Part shown: piece after piece, positions 1 to 8,940 of the stretch
Layout: each line of letters opens with the position of its first letter
Position numbering within the stretch: the first letter of the stretch is position 1
Assembly (NCBI RefSeq): GCF_014652795.1
Contig: NZ_BMZM01000002.1
Coordinates: forward strand, 372,001-436,000
Length of the DNA: 64,000 bases
From: Kushneria pakistanensis
GTDB taxonomy: Bacteria > Pseudomonadota > Gammaproteobacteria > Pseudomonadales > Halomonadaceae
Reading direction: 5' to 3'
Notes under the pieces: model-generated
Seen by the model: only the letters and a program-made list of their open reading frames with translations
Databases searched by the model: none
What the model was told of the DNA's origin: nothing
Position numbers and translations under genes: made by a program

Positions 1-1221
1 CTGGTGGCGGCCTTCTTTGCGCTTTGCAACGCCATGACCTTCTCGGAACTCTCGCTGATGTATCCGCAGGCGGGCACGCTGGCCACCTATACCCAGAAGG
101 CGATCGGCCATTTTCCCGCCATCGTGTCGGTCTTCTCGGGTTATGTGGTGGTGGCGATGTTCGGGCTGTCCGCCGAGCTGTTGCTGGTTGATGCCCTGCT
201 GCAGGCGCTGTTTCCCGAAACGCTGCCGCCCCATCTGGTGCCCGTGCTGCTGCTGGTGAGTCTGGCTGCCCTCAATATTCTGGGCACCGATGTCTTCGCC
301 AGACTCCAGAACGTGTTCACCTTCGCCATGATTGCCGCCATCCTGATCGTGGGCGCCACGGCCCTGATCGAGCCGCCCACTGCCGAGGTGGCGAGTGCTG
401 CTGCGGGCATTCATCGGGGTACCGGCAGTATCGTCGATGGCAGCTTTATCGGTCTGGTGGCGCTGGCGATGTGGCTGTTTGTCGGCTGTGAGTTCATCTG
501 TCCGATGATCAACGACATCCGCCAGCCGGAAAGACGCATTCCGCGTGCCATGTTCATGTCGCTGGGCATCATCTTCGTGCTGTTTGCGCTGTTCTGTCTG
601 GGGGGCGGGCGCTATCTATCGGTCGAGACCCTGACCACCTCGCCCCTGCCCTACCTTGATCTGGTCGACGGTGTCTTTGGCAAGGCCGGGCTGATCATCG
701 CCACCGTCATGGGCCTGACCGCGACCTGCAGCACGGTCAATACGGTGCTGGCCTCGGTGCCGCGCATGCTCTCGGGCATGGCCGACAACGGGCAGGCGTT
801 CGGCATCATGGGCAAACGCCATTCACGCTATAACACGCCCTGGGTCAGCATCGTGTTTCTGGCCGCAATCGTTGCGATCCCCTTCATGCTGGTCAAGGCA
901 GACAACATCGTCATTTTGCTGATCGGTGCCTCGACCAGCTGGCTGCTGGCCTATATCGTCGCGCATATTGATGTGATCGTGCTGCGTCGTCGTCGCCCGC
1001 ATCAGCGCCGCCCGTACCGCACGCCGTTTTATCCGCTGCCGCAGGTGCTGGGCATCATCGGCATGGCCTACGTGGCCGCCAACGCCTCGCCCTCCCCTGA
1101 CATGACCCCCATGGTCTACACGCTTCTGGGCGTGGTGCTGGGCATCGTCAGCCTGATTGCGCTGGTCTGGGTGAAGTTCAAAATGAAGAAGAAACTGTTC
1201 GAGCCGGACATGAGCGAATAA
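1..1221 (+). CDS. APC-family amino acid/amine permease (5' partial)
   Basis: A polytopic inner-membrane protein of the amino acid-polyamine-organocation superfamily. The reading frame is open to the first base of the window, so the N-terminal part (about the first one or two helices of a normal ~450-residue permease) is missing; 406 codons remain. Long hydrophobic helices alternate with short loops, and a basic cytoplasmic loop (HIDVIVLRRRRPHQRRPYRTPF) precedes the last two helices, typical of APC carriers. The gene ends just before a strong hairpin terminator and faces a GMC oxidoreductase. Lying at the edge of an amine/aromatic catabolic island it may import an aromatic amine or amino acid; that substrate is only inferred. 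Confidence 0.8.
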   Translation: MVAAFFALCNAMTFSELSLMYPQAGTLATYTQKAIGHFPAIVSVFSGYVVVAMFGLSAELLLVDALLQALFPETLPPHLVPVLLLVSLAALNILGTDVFARLQNVFTFAMIAAILIVGATALIEPPTAEVASAAAGIHRGTGSIVDGSFIGLVALAMWLFVGCEFICPMINDIRQPERRIPRAMFMSLGIIFVLFALFCLGGGRYLSVETLTTSPLPYLDLVDGVFGKAGLIIATVMGLTATCSTVNTVLASVPRMLSGMADNGQAFGIMGKRHSRYNTPWVSIVFLAAIVAIPFMLVKADNIVILLIGASTSWLLAYIVAHIDVIVLRRRRPHQRRPYRTPFYPLPQVLGIIGMAYVAANASPSPDMTPMVYTLLGVVLGIVSLIALVWVKFKMKKKLFEPDMSE

Positions 1222-1265
1222 GAACGCGGCGTTGAGTGAATGGAAAAACGCCTGTGCCGTTACGC

Positions 1266-1292
1266 GGGGCGCTCCAGTGGAGCGCCCCTTTT
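1266..1292 (+). terminator. Rho-independent terminator after the APC permease
   Basis: A perfect 10-bp GC-rich stem (GGGGCGCTCC / GGAGCGCCCC, 3-base loop) is followed by TTTT. It sits between the permease stop and the convergent GMC oxidoreductase stop. Confidence 0.85.
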
Positions 1293-1304
1293 CATGAGCT
1301 CTGT

Positions 1305-2927
1305 TCAGGCCGCATTGATCAGGATATCGGCGCCCTTCTCCGCCACGGCAATGGTCGGGGCATTGGTGTTGCCGCCGGGCAGGGTCGGGAAGATCGAGCA
1401 GTCGATGACCCGAAGACCGTCCACGCCATGCACCTTCAGCTCGAGATCGACGACCGAGTGTCTGGCGTCCTGTCCCATGCGGCAGGTGCCGACCGGGTGA
1501 TAGGTCGTCTTGCAGTACTGGCGAATGAAGGCTTCCAGTGCCCGGCGGTTGTCATTGGCGTTCTGCGCCATCAGGTAGCGCGCCTCGGGTGGCGAGAAGA
1601 TGTCATCGATGACGCCGGCCAGCGCCGGCGTGTCAAGCAGCGCCAGGCCCGCACGCAGCGAGCGCATCTGGTGTTCCAGATCCTCGGGCGCCTCGAGAAA
1701 CCGGGCATCGATGGCCGCGGTCTTTGCGCCGCGCGGTCCGGTCAGGCGCACCGTGCCCCGTGAGGCCGGGCGCAGATGGCCGACCTTGAGAGTAATGCCG
1801 TGGGTGCGCCCAAGACCAATGCCGTTGGGGTCGTCCCAGGTGTCCAGCACCGGCATGAAATGGACCTGGGTGTCGGCGCGCCCCTCATCGGCGGTGTCCA
1901 GAAAGGCGCCGCCCTCCAGCACGTTGGAGGTCAAAAGCCCGCGGCGATGCAGCAGCCACTCGGCGCCGTGACGCAGTGCGCGCAGGCCCGCGTCTTCCCC
2001 GTACAGCGAGGTTTCCTCCTTGAGCGTGGCATTGATCGACATGTGCAGATGATCCTGCAGGTTGTCGCCCACCGGCAGATCCTTGAGGCACTCGATGCCC
2101 TGCTCGCTCAGGTGATGACGATGGCCGATGCCGGAGCTCATCAGAATTCTTGGCGTGCCGATCGCGCCGGCGCTGAGAATGACCTCGCGACGAGCGTGCA
2201 GCGTCATCTCACCCTTTTTGGCGTGTCGGGCCCGAATGCCCACCGCCCGGCCGCTTTCAATGATCACGCGCTCGACTTCGGTATCGGAAAGGATCGTCAG
2301 GCGCGGATCGTCACGCACGTCGCTCAGATAGGCCTTCGAGGTGCTGTAGCGCTCGCCGTTGAAGGTGGTGGTCTGGTAGTAGCCGACCCCTTCGGGGGCG
2401 TTATCGTTGAAGTCGTTGACGTAGGGCAGACCGATCTCCTGGCCGGCCCGCACGAACGTCTGGGTCAGCGGGTGGCGATAGCGGTTCTCGCTCACCCTGA
2501 GCGGGCCGTCGTTGCCGTGCAGGGGACCGGCCAGCGATTCGTTGCCTTCGCTTTTGATGAAATAAGGCAAAAGCCCCTTGTAGTCCCAGCCGGTGCACCC
2601 GTAATCACTGGCCCAGGCGTCGTAGTCGCTGCGATGTCCGCGGATATAGATCATGCCGTTGACCGAGCTGCTGCCGCCGATCAGTCGCCCCTGGGCGATG
2701 GTCATGGCGCGGTGGTTGGTCGCTTCATGCGGTGTGGTCATATAGGGCCAGGTGCGCGTCGGAATCACCCTGCCAAGGGCTCCCGGCATCCGGATCAGAA
2801 GACCGGCATCCGGGCCACCGGCCTCGATCAACAGTACCGTGGCCCGGGTGGCCTGAATCAGGCGGTGGGCGATGACGCAGCCGGCGGAGCCTGCGCCGAC
2901 GATGATGTAGTCGTATGGATTCTGCAT
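1305..2927 (-). CDS. GMC-family FAD-dependent alcohol/choline dehydrogenase-like oxidoreductase
   Basis: A 540-residue glucose-methanol-choline oxidoreductase that oxidises an alcohol to an aldehyde with a tightly bound FAD. The N-terminal Rossmann motif (IIVGAGSAGCVIAHRL) starts near residue 9. The GMC signature 1 region (GGSSSVNGMIYIRGH) follows near residue 85, and the C-terminal active-site region YHPVGTCRMG carries the catalytic His. The start is preceded by GGGAGACCCC. It belongs to the BetA/AlkJ-like branch, but no betaine genes are nearby. A promoter region with a 21-bp-spaced direct repeat lies just upstream (2995-3027). Position next to hpaR suggests a role in aromatic alcohol or aldehyde oxidation; the substrate is unknown. 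Confidence 0.85.
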   Translation of the reverse strand: MQNPYDYIIVGAGSAGCVIAHRLIQATRATVLLIEAGGPDAGLLIRMPGALGRVIPTRTWPYMTTPHEATNHRAMTIAQGRLIGGSSSVNGMIYIRGHRSDYDAWASDYGCTGWDYKGLLPYFIKSEGNESLAGPLHGNDGPLRVSENRYRHPLTQTFVRAGQEIGLPYVNDFNDNAPEGVGYYQTTTFNGERYSTSKAYLSDVRDDPRLTILSDTEVERVIIESGRAVGIRARHAKKGEMTLHARREVILSAGAIGTPRILMSSGIGHRHHLSEQGIECLKDLPVGDNLQDHLHMSINATLKEETSLYGEDAGLRALRHGAEWLLHRRGLLTSNVLEGGAFLDTADEGRADTQVHFMPVLDTWDDPNGIGLGRTHGITLKVGHLRPASRGTVRLTGPRGAKTAAIDARFLEAPEDLEHQMRSLRAGLALLDTPALAGVIDDIFSPPEARYLMAQNANDNRRALEAFIRQYCKTTYHPVGTCRMGQDARHSVVDLELKVHGVDGLRVIDCSIFPTLPGGNTNAPTIAVAEKGADILINAA

Positions 2928-2994
2928 GGGGTCTCCCTGATACAGGATGGCGCGTGTGGCGCATCACCATCAGGGTAAGAACCGGGGGAGGGGC

Positions 2995-3027
2995 TTATTT
3001 GACCGTCCATGACAGTTATTTGACTGT
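2995..3027. promoter_or_regulatory. 21-bp-spaced direct repeat upstream of the GMC gene (AraC-type operator candidate)
   Basis: TTATTTGACCGT at 2995-3006 is repeated as TTATTTGACTGT at 3016-3027, exactly 21 bp apart (two helical turns), with 11 of 12 bases identical. It lies 68-100 bp upstream of the GMC start. This geometry is typical of AraC/XylS-type activator sites, and an AraC regulator is encoded 1 kb away. Function is inferred. Confidence 0.45.
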
Positions 3028-3119
3028 TACTGCCATGGCGCAAAAAACCGTGATATCAGGGGGTTATAAAATATTCTCTGGTATGGGAGATCGTCATGGT
3101 CCCCGCCCTGCGCTGCGTA

Positions 3120-3560
3120 TCACTGGGGATCATCGGGATCGAGCTTTTGCACCTCATCCAGCAGGCCCATCAGCGTGCGGTATTTCTCCGGCCCCAGGCG
3201 CTGCTGGATTTTCTGGTACTGACGCATCATCTCCCCTTTCATGCTATCGAAAAGCGCATTGCCCTGTGGCGTCAGGGTAACGCACAGCCGGCGCTGATCG
3301 GTTTCGGGTTTCCAGCGCCTGACCAGGCCATTTTGCTCAAGACGCACCAGCACGCCGGTCAGGCTCGGACGCAGGATGCAGGCTCGCTCGGCCAGCTGAT
3401 AGCTCTCCAGCGTCTGGTCTTCTGCCTGCCAGAGGATGCGGATAACGCGCCACTGCTGCTCGGTGACGTTGTGCTGATTAAGATGCGGCCGGAAGAAATC
3501 CATGGCGGATTCACGGGCCTGCAGCAGTGCCAGAGTGAGTGAGGGAGTCGGGCGCGCCAT
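3120..3560 (-). CDS. hpaR: HpaR, MarR-family repressor of homoprotocatechuate degradation
   Basis: A 146-residue winged-helix regulator matching HpaR along its whole length: the N-terminal SLTLALLQARESAMDFFRP segment, the TEQQWRVIRIL helix, the recognition region ACILRPSLTGVLVRLE, and the wing WKPETDQRRLCVTLT. In enteric bacteria HpaR represses the meta-cleavage operon and is released by 4-hydroxyphenylacetate or 3,4-dihydroxyphenylacetate. The ATG at 3560 is preferred over an in-frame TTG five codons upstream because AAAAGG sits six bases before it. It is separated from the hpa operons by about 7 kb of other catabolic genes. The palindromes at 19852, 25414 and 32703 are plausible targets (inference). 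Confidence 0.9.
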   Translation of the reverse strand: MARPTPSLTLALLQARESAMDFFRPHLNQHNVTEQQWRVIRILWQAEDQTLESYQLAERACILRPSLTGVLVRLEQNGLVRRWKPETDQRRLCVTLTPQGNALFDSMKGEMMRQYQKIQQRLGPEKYRTLMGLLDEVQKLDPDDPQ

Positions 3561-3961
3561 GTTGTGCCTTTTCAAGGAGAAGTCGGAAACGATCCGGTGC
3601 CGGCGTCAGGTGATCGGGGGGACTCGTCCAGTATCACTGTGCCGCTCGGCCAATATAACAAAACGCTCCCCTGATCTGCCCTGCAAGCCGTCCGATGAGG
3701 GCGGCAGGGAGGGGCCTTCGCGGGAGGCCGACCATATCATACTCGCCCGTCCGGGCTATATGTCCCCTGTCGCTACAACCCGACGGGAGGACACATATTC
3801 CCATGGCCATGGGAGGGAACACCGCATGCCACGATGGGTGGCGTAGCGCCATGGCCTAACGTGGCATCCAAAGTCACGGGGATTCGCGCTAGATTGGCGT
3901 TGGCGAGGGGGCGCCTGAGTATCACGTCAACCGTTGGCGATCGTGGAACGAGGAAGGGCTC
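3561..3961. other. Divergent intergenic region between hpaR and an AraC regulator gene
   Basis: A 401-bp region with no convincing gene. It contains a perfect 16-bp palindrome, TCCCATGGCCATGGGA, at 3799-3814, and a short hairpin (TGGCG-TAG-CGCCA) near 3839-3851. It must hold the promoters of both divergent regulator genes. I cannot assign -35/-10 boxes with confidence. Confidence 0.5.
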
Positions 3962-4939
3962 ATGAGCATTCAGGAAAGACCACCATGCTCGCCGGTGCTG
4001 TCGCGACTGTCCTGTCATCGCACTGACAGCATCGAGCAGCACATCAAGGCGTATCAGGGCTGGGATCTGCAGCTCATGCAGCTTTCCCGCGGGCGCTTTG
4101 AAGGGCAGGTGACGCATGTGGAGCTGGAAGGCGTGCGGCTGGTACGCGATCACAGCAGTCAGGCCCTGCTCAAGCGCGGCGGGCTGGGCCGCTCGACGGC
4201 GGGATTCAGCTTCCCGCTATCAAGACCCGACGACCCGCTGATCTGTCAGGGGCGACGCTACACCCGCGCCGGCGTACTGGCCGTCATGGGGGACAATCTG
4301 CCGGAAGTGCGCGTAGCGGCCAACCTGGATCTGCTCTCCCTGAGCCTCGACTATCAGAAACTGGCAATTCTGTCCGCCGAGGCTGTCGAGGTCATGGACA
4401 GCCTGCGTGCCGGCCCGGGCTATCTGCCGGCGGCCTCGAACCAGCAGGCGCTGACGCTGCTGTTTGACATGGCCTGTCAGTGGCTGGCGCTGCGCCCTGA
4501 CCTGGTCTGCCGTCACGCCCTGCGCGACGCCTTTCTGGGCCACGTACTGGATGTCATCGAGCGTGGGCCGGTAGAGCGGGTGACGCCGTCGGTGCGCAAG
4601 CGCGTGGTGGACCGCGCCCGTGAGGTAATCGATGCCCAGCAGGGGGAGCCCATCGCCATTTTGTCCGTATGCCATCGCATCGGCGTCAGCCGGCGCAAGC
4701 TGCAGTACTGCTTTCAGGAGTATCTGGACATCAGTCCGGCCAGCTACGTGCGTCTGGCCCGGCTCAACGCGGTGCACCGCACGCTGGCGCGCGGCGCGGC
4801 GCTGCGGGTTCAGGATGAGGCGGTGCGCTGGGGCTTTTTCCATCTGGGCCATTTTGCGCTGGAGTACCGCCGCCTGTTCGGCGAGCGGCCTTCCGAGACG
4901 CTGCAGCGCGGGCGTCAAAACTCTGCCGAATCCGGATAA
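3962..4939 (+). CDS. AraC-family transcriptional regulator (EutR-like layout)
   Basis: A 325-residue regulator with an N-terminal sensor region and a C-terminal AraC DNA-binding domain (about residues 215-318). The first HTH is seen at LSVCHRIGVSRRKLQYCFQEYLDISPASYVRLARLNAVHR and the second at VRWGFFHLGHFALEYRRLFGERPSETL. Start choice is supported by GAGGAAGGGCTC directly before the ATG. It lies 59 bp upstream of the SphA-like gene and the MFS-amidase genes, so it probably controls them. It is a paralogue of the AraC protein at 32859-33788, sharing order and key residues through the DNA-binding domain. The inducer is unknown. Confidence 0.85.
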   Translation: MSIQERPPCSPVLSRLSCHRTDSIEQHIKAYQGWDLQLMQLSRGRFEGQVTHVELEGVRLVRDHSSQALLKRGGLGRSTAGFSFPLSRPDDPLICQGRRYTRAGVLAVMGDNLPEVRVAANLDLLSLSLDYQKLAILSAEAVEVMDSLRAGPGYLPAASNQQALTLLFDMACQWLALRPDLVCRHALRDAFLGHVLDVIERGPVERVTPSVRKRVVDRAREVIDAQQGEPIAILSVCHRIGVSRRKLQYCFQEYLDISPASYVRLARLNAVHRTLARGAALRVQDEAVRWGFFHLGHFALEYRRLFGERPSETLQRGRQNSAESG

Positions 4940-4998
4940 CGTTACCACTCGGGGGCGACATAATCTGGTGCACCACACATGTGATGACAAGGTGCACA

Positions 4999-5922
4999 AT
5001 GAAAAAAATAGTCCCTGTCTGTCTCGCGCTGGCCGGCATGACCTGCGCTGTTTCATCCTTCGCCACCGAAGGCGGTGCCCCCACCACCCCCATGGGGACC
5101 TATGACTTCGGCGCCGGCTTTCTACCCCCCACGACCCCGAACGGGACCATTGGCCTGCGTACGGCCTATTACACGACCGATGACCTGCGCACCAGCGGCG
5201 GTAAAAAATCTCCCAATGACCTCTCCCTGAACGTGCTCTCATTCGGCGTGGCCTATATCCGCATGACGGATGCAACGCTGTTTGGCGCGCGCTACGGCTT
5301 CGGCGGCGTGCTGCCCTTTTTCGATATGAAGGCCTCGCTGGACGTCAACGCCGGCGGGCGTACCGTGTTTCAGGACGACGCCCATGTGCTGGCCCAGGCC
5401 GATGCCCAGATTCTGCCGCTGATGCTGGCCTGGCAGCCTGCGCCGAACATGGGCGTCAGCGCCCAGTTCCAGATCCAGGCGCCCACCGGGAAATACGAGC
5501 AGGACCGCCTGATCAACCCCGGTCTCAACCACTGGACGTTCTCGCCCATCGTGGGTTTCACCTACGTCACCGACGGCGGCCTGGAGTTCTCGACCCTGTC
5601 GCAGCTCGATTTCAACACCCGCAACACCGACACCGACTACCGCAGCGGCGTGGAGTACCGCAACGAGTTTGCCATCGGCCAGCACGTCGATGCCTGGACG
5701 CTGGGGCTGGGCGGTTATTACTACGACCAGTTAAGCGATGACAAAAGCCCTGACCTGATGGCCGATGACGGCAATCGTGCCCGTGTCTGGGCGGCCGGGC
5801 CGGCAGTGAGCTTCCTCTCCCCCGGGCTGCCGGCCGTGTGGTTTCACGTCTACAAGGAGTTTGGCGCCGAAAACCGCACCGAAGGCTATAACGCGGCCCT
5901 GCGCGTTGCCTACAGCTTCTAG
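4999..5922 (+). CDS. SphA/MetA-pathway-type outer-membrane channel (COG4313-like)
   Basis: A 307-residue secreted protein with a signal peptide (MKKIVPVCLALAGMTCAVSS then an A-rich cleavage site) and alternating beta strands ending in aromatic YSF, as expected of an outer-membrane barrel. The segments FGVAYIRMTDATLFGARYGFG and VRIYKEFGAENR-like C-terminal strands resemble the family annotated as 'protein involved in the meta-pathway of phenol degradation', thought to admit hydrophobic aromatics. The ATG at 4999 is chosen because AAGG lies 8 bases upstream and it starts the signal peptide; the open frame begins slightly earlier. Eight bases separate it from the MFS gene, indicating an operon. 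Confidence 0.8.
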   Translation: MKKIVPVCLALAGMTCAVSSFATEGGAPTTPMGTYDFGAGFLPPTTPNGTIGLRTAYYTTDDLRTSGGKKSPNDLSLNVLSFGVAYIRMTDATLFGARYGFGGVLPFFDMKASLDVNAGGRTVFQDDAHVLAQADAQILPLMLAWQPAPNMGVSAQFQIQAPTGKYEQDRLINPGLNHWTFSPIVGFTYVTDGGLEFSTLSQLDFNTRNTDTDYRSGVEYRNEFAIGQHVDAWTLGLGGYYYDQLSDDKSPDLMADDGNRARVWAAGPAVSFLSPGLPAVWFHVYKEFGAENRTEGYNAALRVAYSF

Positions 5923-5930
5923 GAGGTCTC

Positions 5931-7187
5931 ATGAATACATCCGCCAATCGTCAGGCCGGCGCCCGCGAGGGCGCCATCCTGCTGCTGGGCAGCAGTCTGA
6001 CCATCGTCGGTTCGGTGATGGTGGCCCCCATGCTGCCGCGCATGATCGAGGCCTTCGCCCCGGTCAATCCACAGGCGTCGCTGTGGGTGCCGCTGGCCAT
6101 CACCGGGCCGGCGCTGGCCATCGCGCTCTTTGCCCCGGTGGCCGGCTGGCTGGCGGACCGCGTCGGGCGCAAGCGCATGCTGATGATCGCCACACTTTTC
6201 TACGCCCTGCTGGGTGCCCTGCCGGCGCTTTTGAATGACCTGACCGGCATCGTCGGGGTGCGGCTGCTGTTCGGCCTGGCCGAGGCGATGATCATGACCG
6301 TGTGCACCACGATGATTGCCGACTACTGGCACGGCGAGCAGCGCCTGAAATACGTCAACCGTCAGGTCGTGACCATCGCCGTGGTGGGGTCTGCCTTTTT
6401 CATCATCGGTGGCATGCTGGGAGAACACTCCTGGCGCTGGCCCTTCTATCTCTATCTGCTGCCGCTGCTGCTGTTGCCGTTCATGGCACGCATCCTGTGG
6501 GAGCCGGGCGTCTCGCGCACGCCGCCGGTGCAGGACGCATCAAGGGCGGCGCCTGCTCCGACCGACCGGGTCAACATGACGGCACTTCTGGCCGGCTATC
6601 TGCTGATCGGTATCGGCATGGTGATGAGCTTTGTAGTGCCGGTGCAGACTCCCGTGCTGCTGGTCACGATGGGTGTGACCTCGACCACCCTGATCGGGCT
6701 GGCCACCGGCGCGGGGCTGCTGGCCTCGCTGGTGGGCGCGCTGATGTGGCCGCTGGCGCGGCGCACCTTCGGCGTGAGGGGCTGCAACGTGCTGTTGCTG
6801 CTGCTGGCGGCCGCCGGGCTGACCGGGCTGGCGCTGGCCCAGAGCTACTCGGCGGTGCTGGTGTCGATTCTGGTCCACGGTATCGGCGTGGGCATGCTGG
6901 TACCCAACGCCATGGCACCGGTCATGAACGCGCTGACACCGACCTCGCGTGGGCGTGGCATGGGCCTTTTCACCGCCTTTCTCTATCTGGGTCAGTTCAT
7001 TAGTCCGCTGGTGGTGAGCCTTGCCGCCTCGCTTGCTGGCGGACTGGTCAATGGCATTCTCGCTCTGGCCGCCCTGGGGGCGCTCTATGCGGCCCTGTGG
7101 TGGCTGGCTGCTCTTTCCGTGCGACGCGGCGGTCGCGCCTCAATCGCTTCTTCATTGCTGTCTCAGGAGCATCATCATGACGCATGA
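5931..7187 (+). CDS. MFS transporter, 12-TM drug/metabolite:H+ antiporter type
   Basis: A 418-residue major facilitator. The hallmark inter-helix motif between TM2 and TM3 is present as GWLADRVGRKRML near residue 77, and TM4 carries RLLFGLAEAMIM. About 12 hydrophobic helices are visible with a charged central loop (DASRAAPAPTDR) near residue 200. It is preceded by AGGAGGTCTC and follows the outer-membrane channel by 8 bp. Its last four codons overlap the amidase start, so these three genes form one transcription unit under the AraC regulator at 3962. Together with the outer-membrane channel it likely moves an amide or aromatic substrate across the envelope; direction is not visible. Confidence 0.85.
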   Translation: MNTSANRQAGAREGAILLLGSSLTIVGSVMVAPMLPRMIEAFAPVNPQASLWVPLAITGPALAIALFAPVAGWLADRVGRKRMLMIATLFYALLGALPALLNDLTGIVGVRLLFGLAEAMIMTVCTTMIADYWHGEQRLKYVNRQVVTIAVVGSAFFIIGGMLGEHSWRWPFYLYLLPLLLLPFMARILWEPGVSRTPPVQDASRAAPAPTDRVNMTALLAGYLLIGIGMVMSFVVPVQTPVLLVTMGVTSTTLIGLATGAGLLASLVGALMWPLARRTFGVRGCNVLLLLLAAAGLTGLALAQSYSAVLVSILVHGIGVGMLVPNAMAPVMNALTPTSRGRGMGLFTAFLYLGQFISPLVVSLAASLAGGLVNGILALAALGALYAALWWLAALSVRRGGRASIASSLLSQEHHHDA

Positions 7188-8622
7188 CTTTCATCATCTG
7201 CTGGATTCACGGGACGGCCTGGCGCTGGGCGAGCACGTCAATGCCGGCGATATCTCCCGCGAGGCCCTCCTTGAGGCCGTCATTGAGCGGCTGGAAAGGG
7301 TCGAGCCGAGCCTCAACGCCGTAGTGGATCGTCTCTACGATACCGCCCGCGAGGAGAGCAGGCGGCCCCGCGCCACCGGCCAGCTGTTTGCCGGGGTGCC
7401 GACGCTAATCAAGGATCTTTTCTCACCGCTTCGAGGCGCGCGCATGACCCAGGGCTCGCAGGTCAGCGGCAACGTGCGGGCCGATTTTGATGCCGAGGCC
7501 GTGGCGCGGCTGCGTCACGCCGGCTGCGTGTTGATGGGCACCAGCACCTCGCCGGAGTTCGGCACCTCCTATACCACCGAATCCACCCGCCACGGTGCGA
7601 CCCGCAACCCGTGGGATATCGAGCGCAGTGCCGGCGGCTCCAGCGGCGGTGCCGCGGCGCTGGTGGCGGCGCGAGTGGTGCCCTTTGCCCACGGCAACGA
7701 CGGCGGGGGCTCGCTGCGGGTGCCGGCGTCGTGCTGCGGCGTGTTCGGCTTCAAGCCGAGCCGGGGGGTGATGCCGTCGGGGCCGATGGCCGGCGAGGGC
7801 TGGGGCGGCATGGGCACGTCTCACGCCATCACGCGCTCGGTGCGCGACAGCGCCGCACTGCTGGATGTCACCGCTGGAAGCGATATGGGCGCACCCTATG
7901 CAGCGCCCGCGAGCCCCTTCTCCTGTCTGGAGGCGACCCGACGCGATCCCGGCACGCTGAGCATCGCCCTGATCGAAGGGCCGACGCTGGCCCCCGAAGC
8001 CGCTGAGGTAGCGCGGCAGACGGCAGCACTGTGCGAATCGCTCGGCCATCGGGTCGAGGTGGTCAGACTCCCGCTTGACTGGGATGAGCTGTACCAGCGC
8101 TGCTTTGACATCATCGGTCCCAGCACGCAGGAGCTGCTCGACACTATCGGTCACATGCGCGGCCAGCCGGTCAGTAACGAGGAGATCGAGCCGCGCACGC
8201 GGGTCATGCTGCGCGAACGCGGTCGCCTCGACGCCACACGCTACATCGCCGCCATCAACTACATCCACGCTCTGGGGCGAAAGATTGCGGGCACCATGCT
8301 CGATTTTGACGTCCTGCTGTCGCCGACGCTGGCGCGCAAGCCGCCGATGATCGGCACGCTGGACGCTTTTGATGATCGGTTAACGCTTGATGAGGTCATT
8401 CACGCCTTTCACAGCTACTGCCCGTTTACGGCCCTTTTCAATGCTACCGGTCAGCCGGCCATGTCGGTGCCGCTGTACTGGACCGAAGACGGTCTGCCGC
8501 TGGGCAGCCACTTTGCAGGACGCTTCGGCCAGGAGAATCTGCTGTTTTCGCTGGCCGCCCAGCTTGAGCAGGAGCGCCCCTGGGCCGGACGGGTGCCGGG
8601 CGTCAACGCGTGCTCGCGCTGA
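7177..8622 (+). CDS. Amidase (amidase-signature family)
   Basis: A 481-residue cytoplasmic amidase that hydrolyses a carboxamide to acid plus ammonia or amine. The catalytic triad is visible: Lys79 (VPTLIKDLF), cis-Ser155 in the SAGGSSGGAAALVAAR signature, and nucleophile Ser179 in GNDGGGSLRVPAS. The usual Thr of the GSDTGGS motif is Gly here. The ATG at 7177 is used because TCAGGAGC lies just upstream; it overlaps the MFS stop by 11 bp, so translation is probably coupled. Its substrate could be an N-acyl amine or aryl amide delivered by the adjacent transporter (inference). Confidence 0.87.
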   Translation: MTHDFHHLLDSRDGLALGEHVNAGDISREALLEAVIERLERVEPSLNAVVDRLYDTAREESRRPRATGQLFAGVPTLIKDLFSPLRGARMTQGSQVSGNVRADFDAEAVARLRHAGCVLMGTSTSPEFGTSYTTESTRHGATRNPWDIERSAGGSSGGAAALVAARVVPFAHGNDGGGSLRVPASCCGVFGFKPSRGVMPSGPMAGEGWGGMGTSHAITRSVRDSAALLDVTAGSDMGAPYAAPASPFSCLEATRRDPGTLSIALIEGPTLAPEAAEVARQTAALCESLGHRVEVVRLPLDWDELYQRCFDIIGPSTQELLDTIGHMRGQPVSNEEIEPRTRVMLRERGRLDATRYIAAINYIHALGRKIAGTMLDFDVLLSPTLARKPPMIGTLDAFDDRLTLDEVIHAFHSYCPFTALFNATGQPAMSVPLYWTEDGLPLGSHFAGRFGQENLLFSLAAQLEQERPWAGRVPGVNACSR

Positions 8623-8940
8623 TCACCCATTGACCCTTTAATGACGAAGACGACATCGGGCGCATCCCGGTGTCGTTGTTGATCGATGGCGGATCAAGGG
8701 GCGCGCCGTCGCTTTTGGCCTTATGTCCTGTCTCCGGCAGGCAGCATCAAAAGCCCGGCAGGCTCGTCCAGGACTCACCCCGAGGTTCGATCAAGCATGC
8801 CGGGAGGGGAGATCAGCGGCGGTCAGATGTCCCATCGATCCCCTTTGAACGGCGTATTCACTGTGCTGCGGTCTGTGGGTCGACCCCGCATCGGGACGCC
8901 GACACAACCACGTGGTGTGTACGATAAAGGGGTGGGGATC
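8623..8940. other. Intergenic region between the amidase and amidohydrolase genes
   Basis: 318 bp without a supported gene, although a frame stays open upstream of the amidohydrolase. It holds an imperfect hairpin at 8651-8675 (CGACATCGGG / CCCGGTGTCG) followed by TTGTT, a weak terminator candidate for the amidase operon. Nothing else is evident. Confidence 0.5.
8651..8680 (+). terminator. Weak terminator after the amidase gene
   Basis: A 10-bp stem with one G-T pair and a 5-base loop, followed by TTGTT. It lies 29 bp after the amidase stop. Confidence 0.4.

Noticed and set aside
1776-2978. Long plus-strand open frame opposite the GMC oxidoreductase
   Set aside because: It lies wholly antisense to a well-supported gene and shows no family motif; it is a by-product of high GC.
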